From RBG-16-49-21 sp040768125 (GTDB lineage Bacteria; Spirochaetota; UBA4802; UBA5550), in contig JAXGNG010000001.1 in the NCBI GenBank assembly GCA_040768125.1, positions 806,001 to 870,000 on the forward strand: DNA of 64,000 bases. Reading direction: 5' to 3'. Under the pieces are notes generated by a model that saw only the letters and a list, made by a program, of their open reading frames with translations, was not told the DNA's origin and did no database searches. Both the position numbers and the translations under genes were made by a program. Below are positions 61,251-64,000 of the stretch, piece after piece (within the stretch, counting starts at the first letter, position 1; every line of letters starts with the position of its first letter).

Positions 61251-62123
61251 ATGGCCTCGATTTTTCATGAACAATTCGACCGCACGGACAATGATGCCGA
61301 CCTGGTGTCGCAATCCCTCGAGGGAAGCCGCGCGGCCCTGGAGAAGCTCATCCTGCGCCACCAGGCCTGGATATACAACGTCGCCTTCAAAATGGTGATG
61401 GATCATGATGACGCCTGCGATATCACCCAGGAGATTCTGATCAGGGCCATTACCTCCCTTTCAAGCTACGACAGCGGGAAGGGGGCCTTTCGCACCTGGC
61501 TCTATCGCATTACGGCAAACCAGGTGCTCTCCATGAAGAAGAAGAAATTTGAACTGCGGATACACGACATGGAGACCTACGTTTCCCTTATCGAGAAACT
61601 CCCCGATGAGCGCTCATGCTCTCATCCGGACCGTGACCTCCTTGAGGAGGAAATAAAAAACGGCTGCATGATGGGGATGATCATGTGCCTGAACCGGAGA
61701 GAGCGCCTCGTCTTTATACTGGGCGGCATTTTCGGGATAACCGACGCGGAGGGGAGCGAGATCCTTTCCCTTTCCCGTGATAATTTCAGAAAGATTCTCT
61801 CGCGGGGGAGAAAAAAGATATATTCCCACATCGGCGGATTCTGCGGGCACGTGAATCCCGATAATCCCTGCCGCTGTTCCCACAAGATACAGGCCTTCCT
61901 CGGGCTCGGCATGAGCGATCCGGGGAACCTGCGGTATTACAGGCCCTGGGAGCCCACGGTGCGGGAAATGATAGCCGGTAAATACGAGGCCTTCATGGAC
62001 CTCTACTATGAGCCCTTTTTTGAACATTATCGAAACCAGCCATTCTGCAGGCCCCCCGATCTTACCCGATGGCTGAAGGATATTCTCGAGCATGACCGAT
62101 TCAAAGAGATCTTTGATCTTTGA
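61251..62123 (+). CDS. ECF-type sigma factor with Cys/His C-terminal extension
   Basis: The protein is 290 residues from ATG at 61251 (GGAAGGGAGC upstream). Region 2 (residues about 22-90) has DDACDITQEILIRA, and region 4 (about 130-190) ends RDNFRKILSRGRKKIYSHI, as in ECF sigma factors. An extension of about 100 residues begins CGHVNPDNPCRC, a cysteine-rich motif, and is otherwise helical. ECF factors of such extended types are often controlled through the extension instead of by an anti-sigma factor. No anti-sigma gene is seen. It lies 34 bp before the selenoprotein peroxiredoxin and may control it. Confidence 0.85.
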   Translation: MASIFHEQFDRTDNDADLVSQSLEGSRAALEKLILRHQAWIYNVAFKMVMDHDDACDITQEILIRAITSLSSYDSGKGAFRTWLYRITANQVLSMKKKKFELRIHDMETYVSLIEKLPDERSCSHPDRDLLEEEIKNGCMMGMIMCLNRRERLVFILGGIFGITDAEGSEILSLSRDNFRKILSRGRKKIYSHIGGFCGHVNPDNPCRCSHKIQAFLGLGMSDPGNLRYYRPWEPTVREMIAGKYEAFMDLYYEPFFEHYRNQPFCRPPDLTRWLKDILEHDRFKEIFDL

Positions 62124-62157
62124 ATTCGTACATAAAGAAACGGAGGTAATACCGAAG

Positions 62158-62697
62158 ATGAAGAGGATATTCGCGGTTATCGCGGTGTTCGTCATGTTCA
62201 ATGCCTGCGCTCCTTCAGGCAACAGGGCGGCACTATTGACCGAGGGCGCAATAGCCCCGGATTTCACGCTTCCCGATCACGATGGGAGGATGATCGCGCT
62301 GAGCGAGGTGCTCGCCGTAAGCAGGGGCGCGGTAATCGCCTTTTACCCCAAAGACGACAGCAGGAATTGAACTCCCGAATTTGTTGAGTTTCAACAAAAT
62401 CATGAAAAGTTCAAATCCAGAAAAATCAGGGTGCTGGGCATAAGCCGTGATTCGGTCGAGTCACACAAAAAATTCAGAGAAAAGCATGGACTTTCAGATA
62501 TAACGCTCCTGTCTGACACAAAGGGCCGGGTGATGGCGCGCTACGGCGCCGCGCACCGCCTCTTGCCGGTGGCCCGGCGCGTGTATATCGTGGTCGGCAA
62601 GGATCGCAGGATACTCTTTATCAGGGACACCGGGTTTTCCCTGCTGGAGAACCAGACAGAGACCCTGCTGAACGCGATAGACGCCGGCATTCGCTAG
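62158..62697 (+). CDS. Putative selenocysteine-containing peroxiredoxin lipoprotein (in-frame TGA)
   Basis: One reading frame runs from ATG at 62158 (CGGAGGT ten bases upstream) to TAG at 62695-62697, broken only by TGA at 62368-62370. Read through, the product is 179 residues. A lipoprotein-type signal has its Cys at residue 17, followed by a Prx/BCP start GAIAPDFTLPDHDG. The motif PxxxSxxU falls at P64, S68 and the TGA codon (71), exactly where peroxiredoxins carry the peroxidatic Cys. The later part has VLGISRD and HGLSDITLLSD, standard for BCP. Apart from the lipid Cys the protein has no other Cys, so no resolving Cys. A hairpin follows the TGA at 62380-62398. Sequencing error or a pseudogene is the alternative. 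Confidence 0.8.
62380..62398 (+). promoter_or_regulatory. Candidate bacterial SECIS hairpin
   Basis: Arms TTTGTTGA (62380-62387) and TCAACAAA (62391-62398) are perfect complements with a GTT loop. The loop begins with G and lies 17 bases after the TGA, within the usual 16-37 range for bacterial SECIS elements. An alternative pairing of TTGAACTC with GAGTTTCAA also exists. Confidence 0.6.
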
Positions 62698-62738
62698 CAT
62701 CGCAACGCGCCCCCTGGAGCAGGGGCCGCGTTGCGATG
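62698..62738 (+). terminator. Strong hairpin after the selenoprotein gene
   Basis: Arms 62698-62716 and 62720-62738 pair over 19 positions with one mismatch, loop GAG, followed by GAGCAGGATTTTC. It starts immediately after the TAG stop and separates the sigma-peroxiredoxin unit from what follows. Confidence 0.7.
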
Positions 62739-63159
62739 GAGCAGGATTTTCTGGATGGTGCCTGACGCCGGGCATGGTCACCGCGAAGCATGGCGGACCG
62801 CCGGAACCATCCCCACTGTCGAGCCTGTTCCCGGGCCCGGGAGTTCGCGAGATTCCCGACCTTGGGCGGTATCGTGCCTGCTTATGCCGCCGCGCGGGAT
62901 AGTTCCTTTGAGAAAGATCGAAAAGAACGGCACGGGGATCGACTCGCATCCGCGAAGGCCGCATGTGCCTGAATGGAGTTGTCCTCCGGTGGCGCCTGGT
63001 GAGGCAAAAACTGCTGGACAGTGCGTCATGCGTTTCCTAGAACCTATCCTGGCATTGGCGGGTGGTGCTCCCGCATCGTGTCCCTGCGGGCGAGGCACGC
63101 CCGCTCGCACCGCGAAAAAACATGGGCCGCTTTCATCTTTGGCATACAGGGCTTGACGC
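62739..63159 (+). other. Non-coding gap before the phosphoesterase
   Basis: About 420 bp. A frame open from 62731 to TGA at 63154 exists but shows no signal, motif or ribosome binding site, and is the same frame as the downstream phosphoesterase. No promoter is evident. Confidence 0.5.
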
Positions 63160-63951
63160 ATTGTCTGCATTTCCGACATCCACTACGGGGCGAATTCTTC
63201 GGCCCATATCTCGCGTTTCGTCGAGACCGCCTGCGACGCGCGCCTGAACCACGACGGGATCGTGGTCATAGCAGGGGACATGACCCAGCACGCCACGGAA
63301 GGGGAATACCGTGAAGCGGAGGAACTGTTGCGGGTCCTCCTCGGCGCGGGACTCCGCGTGGTGCTCACGCCGGGGAACCATGACTTCGGCGACTGGATCG
63401 GGGAATATATCTACACCAACCGGAAGGCGCGGAGCCGTTACCGCGCCCTGACGGAGCCGGTCTTCAGCCAGAGGGAAATAATCGCCGTGGAGGACTGCGA
63501 CTCCATCATGAGGTGCGGGGACACCATCTTCGTGTCCCTGAGGAGCACTCACCGTGGCAAGGCCCATTCCCTCGGCGTTATCGGCATGAACCGCATCCGG
63601 GAAAAGCAGGTGGAATGGGCGGCCTCGCGGCTCGCATCCATGGACACGAAGGGTGCGGTGCTGCACCTGGTAACGCACCGGAGCCTCTGGCGGGAGTCCG
63701 GGGACCGCCACAAGGGCCTGTACCGGCCCGGGTATATAGAAAAAAACCTATTGGAGCGGTTCACCTTCCACTCGGTCATCCACGGTCACAACCACCGCTA
63801 TCTCTTCGCCAGCACGTCAACCCCCCGGCTGGGTGTGCCGGTGATCAGGCTTTCCCTCCCTACCATGTCCGACCGGAACAGGAAAAACCGCATCGGTTTC
63901 GTGAGATGGGACGCGCCGTACCGGGAAATACCGGAATTCATCGCGCTGTGA
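63160..63951 (+). CDS. Calcineurin-like metallophosphoesterase, start uncertain
   Basis: The frame from 63157 to 63951 carries all five metal-binding blocks: SDIHYG, AGDMTQ, GNHDFGD, THRSLW and HGHNHR, so the enzyme needs the segment from about 63169 onward. GTG at 63262 would lose SDIH and is rejected. No ATG, GTG or TTG is in frame upstream before a TGA at 63154. The first usable codon is ATT at 63160. TTG at 63153-63155 would fit (TTG, CGC, ATT) if the single A at 63156 were absent. Likely a dinuclear phosphoesterase; substrate unknown. Confidence 0.8.
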   Translation: MVCISDIHYGANSSAHISRFVETACDARLNHDGIVVIAGDMTQHATEGEYREAEELLRVLLGAGLRVVLTPGNHDFGDWIGEYIYTNRKARSRYRALTEPVFSQREIIAVEDCDSIMRCGDTIFVSLRSTHRGKAHSLGVIGMNRIREKQVEWAASRLASMDTKGAVLHLVTHRSLWRESGDRHKGLYRPGYIEKNLLERFTFHSVIHGHNHRYLFASTSTPRLGVPVIRLSLPTMSDRNRKNRIGFVRWDAPYREIPEFIAL

Positions 63952-64000
63952 CGCGTTCCGGAGTTCCCGCATTCCCTCGCGGGGAAGCATCCCCCCGCAT

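Noticed and set aside
62400..62420. tRNA T-arm-like GTTCAAATCC
   Set aside because: Lies inside the peroxiredoxin coding frame with no acceptor or D arm.
62371..62697. Treating the downstream half of the peroxiredoxin as a separate gene starting at GTG 62431
   Set aside because: The frame is continuous with the upstream half through the TGA; no ribosome binding site or start fits, and the fold would be cut in two.
62731..63156. 141-residue plus ORF before the phosphoesterase
   Set aside because: Starts inside a terminator hairpin, no motifs, Pro/Arg-rich composition of non-coding GC-rich DNA.

Overview
The window is GC-rich bacterial DNA, densely packed with genes that often overlap by ATGA. 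The organism looks like a Gram-negative anaerobe or facultative anaerobe. It has a TonB-dependent receptor, an outer-membrane beta-barrel and many lipoproteins. It also has a single-chain pyruvate:ferredoxin oxidoreductase, indolepyruvate ferredoxin oxidoreductase (IorAB), a CoA-disulfide-reductase-like flavoprotein, and a peroxiredoxin gene whose in-frame TGA reads best as selenocysteine. Spirochaetota or a deltaproteobacterial-type lineage would fit, but the phylum cannot be settled by reading alone. No tRNA, rRNA, CRISPR array or insertion sequence was seen.

Layout. 0-5.5 kb: partial TonB receptor, TreT-like glycosyltransferase, YitT-family membrane protein and an HPr-kinase-like P-loop protein, followed by an AT-rich array of eight 21-bp units. 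5.8-10.9 kb: a lipid/envelope operon (GT4 glycosyltransferase, PlsC-type acyltransferase, MMPL/RND exporter) and a TetR regulator. 11-18 kb: two membrane proteins, PurC, a DUF501 protein, an NAD(P)-binding protein, a small exported protein and a penicillin-acylase-family Ntn hydrolase. 18.3-22.3 kb: phenylacetate-CoA ligase, tandem-ACT protein, IorA and IorB, a set for aryl-acid/aryl-CoA metabolism. 22.3-33 kb: M48 protease, cupin, 6-phosphofructokinase with a SUI1/YciH protein, small lipoproteins, MBL-fold hydrolase, lipocalin, DUF2804 protein, SGNH hydrolase and a 74-residue triple-repeat protein behind a good promoter.

33-42.4 kb is the most unusual region. Two copies of a two-gene cassette (a small protein with an HTH-like C-terminus plus a BtrH-like Cys/His/Asp acyltransferase) converge on a minus-strand operon. 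That operon runs ABC ATPase, ABC-2 permease, acyl carrier protein, ketosynthase, a shortened ketosynthase-like protein with Ser in place of the active-site Cys, and a short-chain reductase. Together they look like a compact system that builds an acyl chain on a carrier protein, transfers it to an unknown acceptor and exports the product. This reading is inference.

42.6-53.6 kb: flavodoxin, a K+-channel-like protein with a C-terminal zinc ribbon, a GHKL-ATPase-like protein, a beta-barrel, a lipoprotein of eight 53-55-residue repeats, NifJ and a CoA-disulfide-reductase-like protein. 53.8-64 kb: a 38-residue ORF with its own promoter, GH13 glucosidase plus MFS transporter, SRPBCC protein, CaiB-type CoA-transferase, small secreted proteins, a ferritin-like protein, an ECF-type sigma factor followed by the putative selenoprotein peroxiredoxin, and a metallophosphoesterase whose start codon is disrupted.
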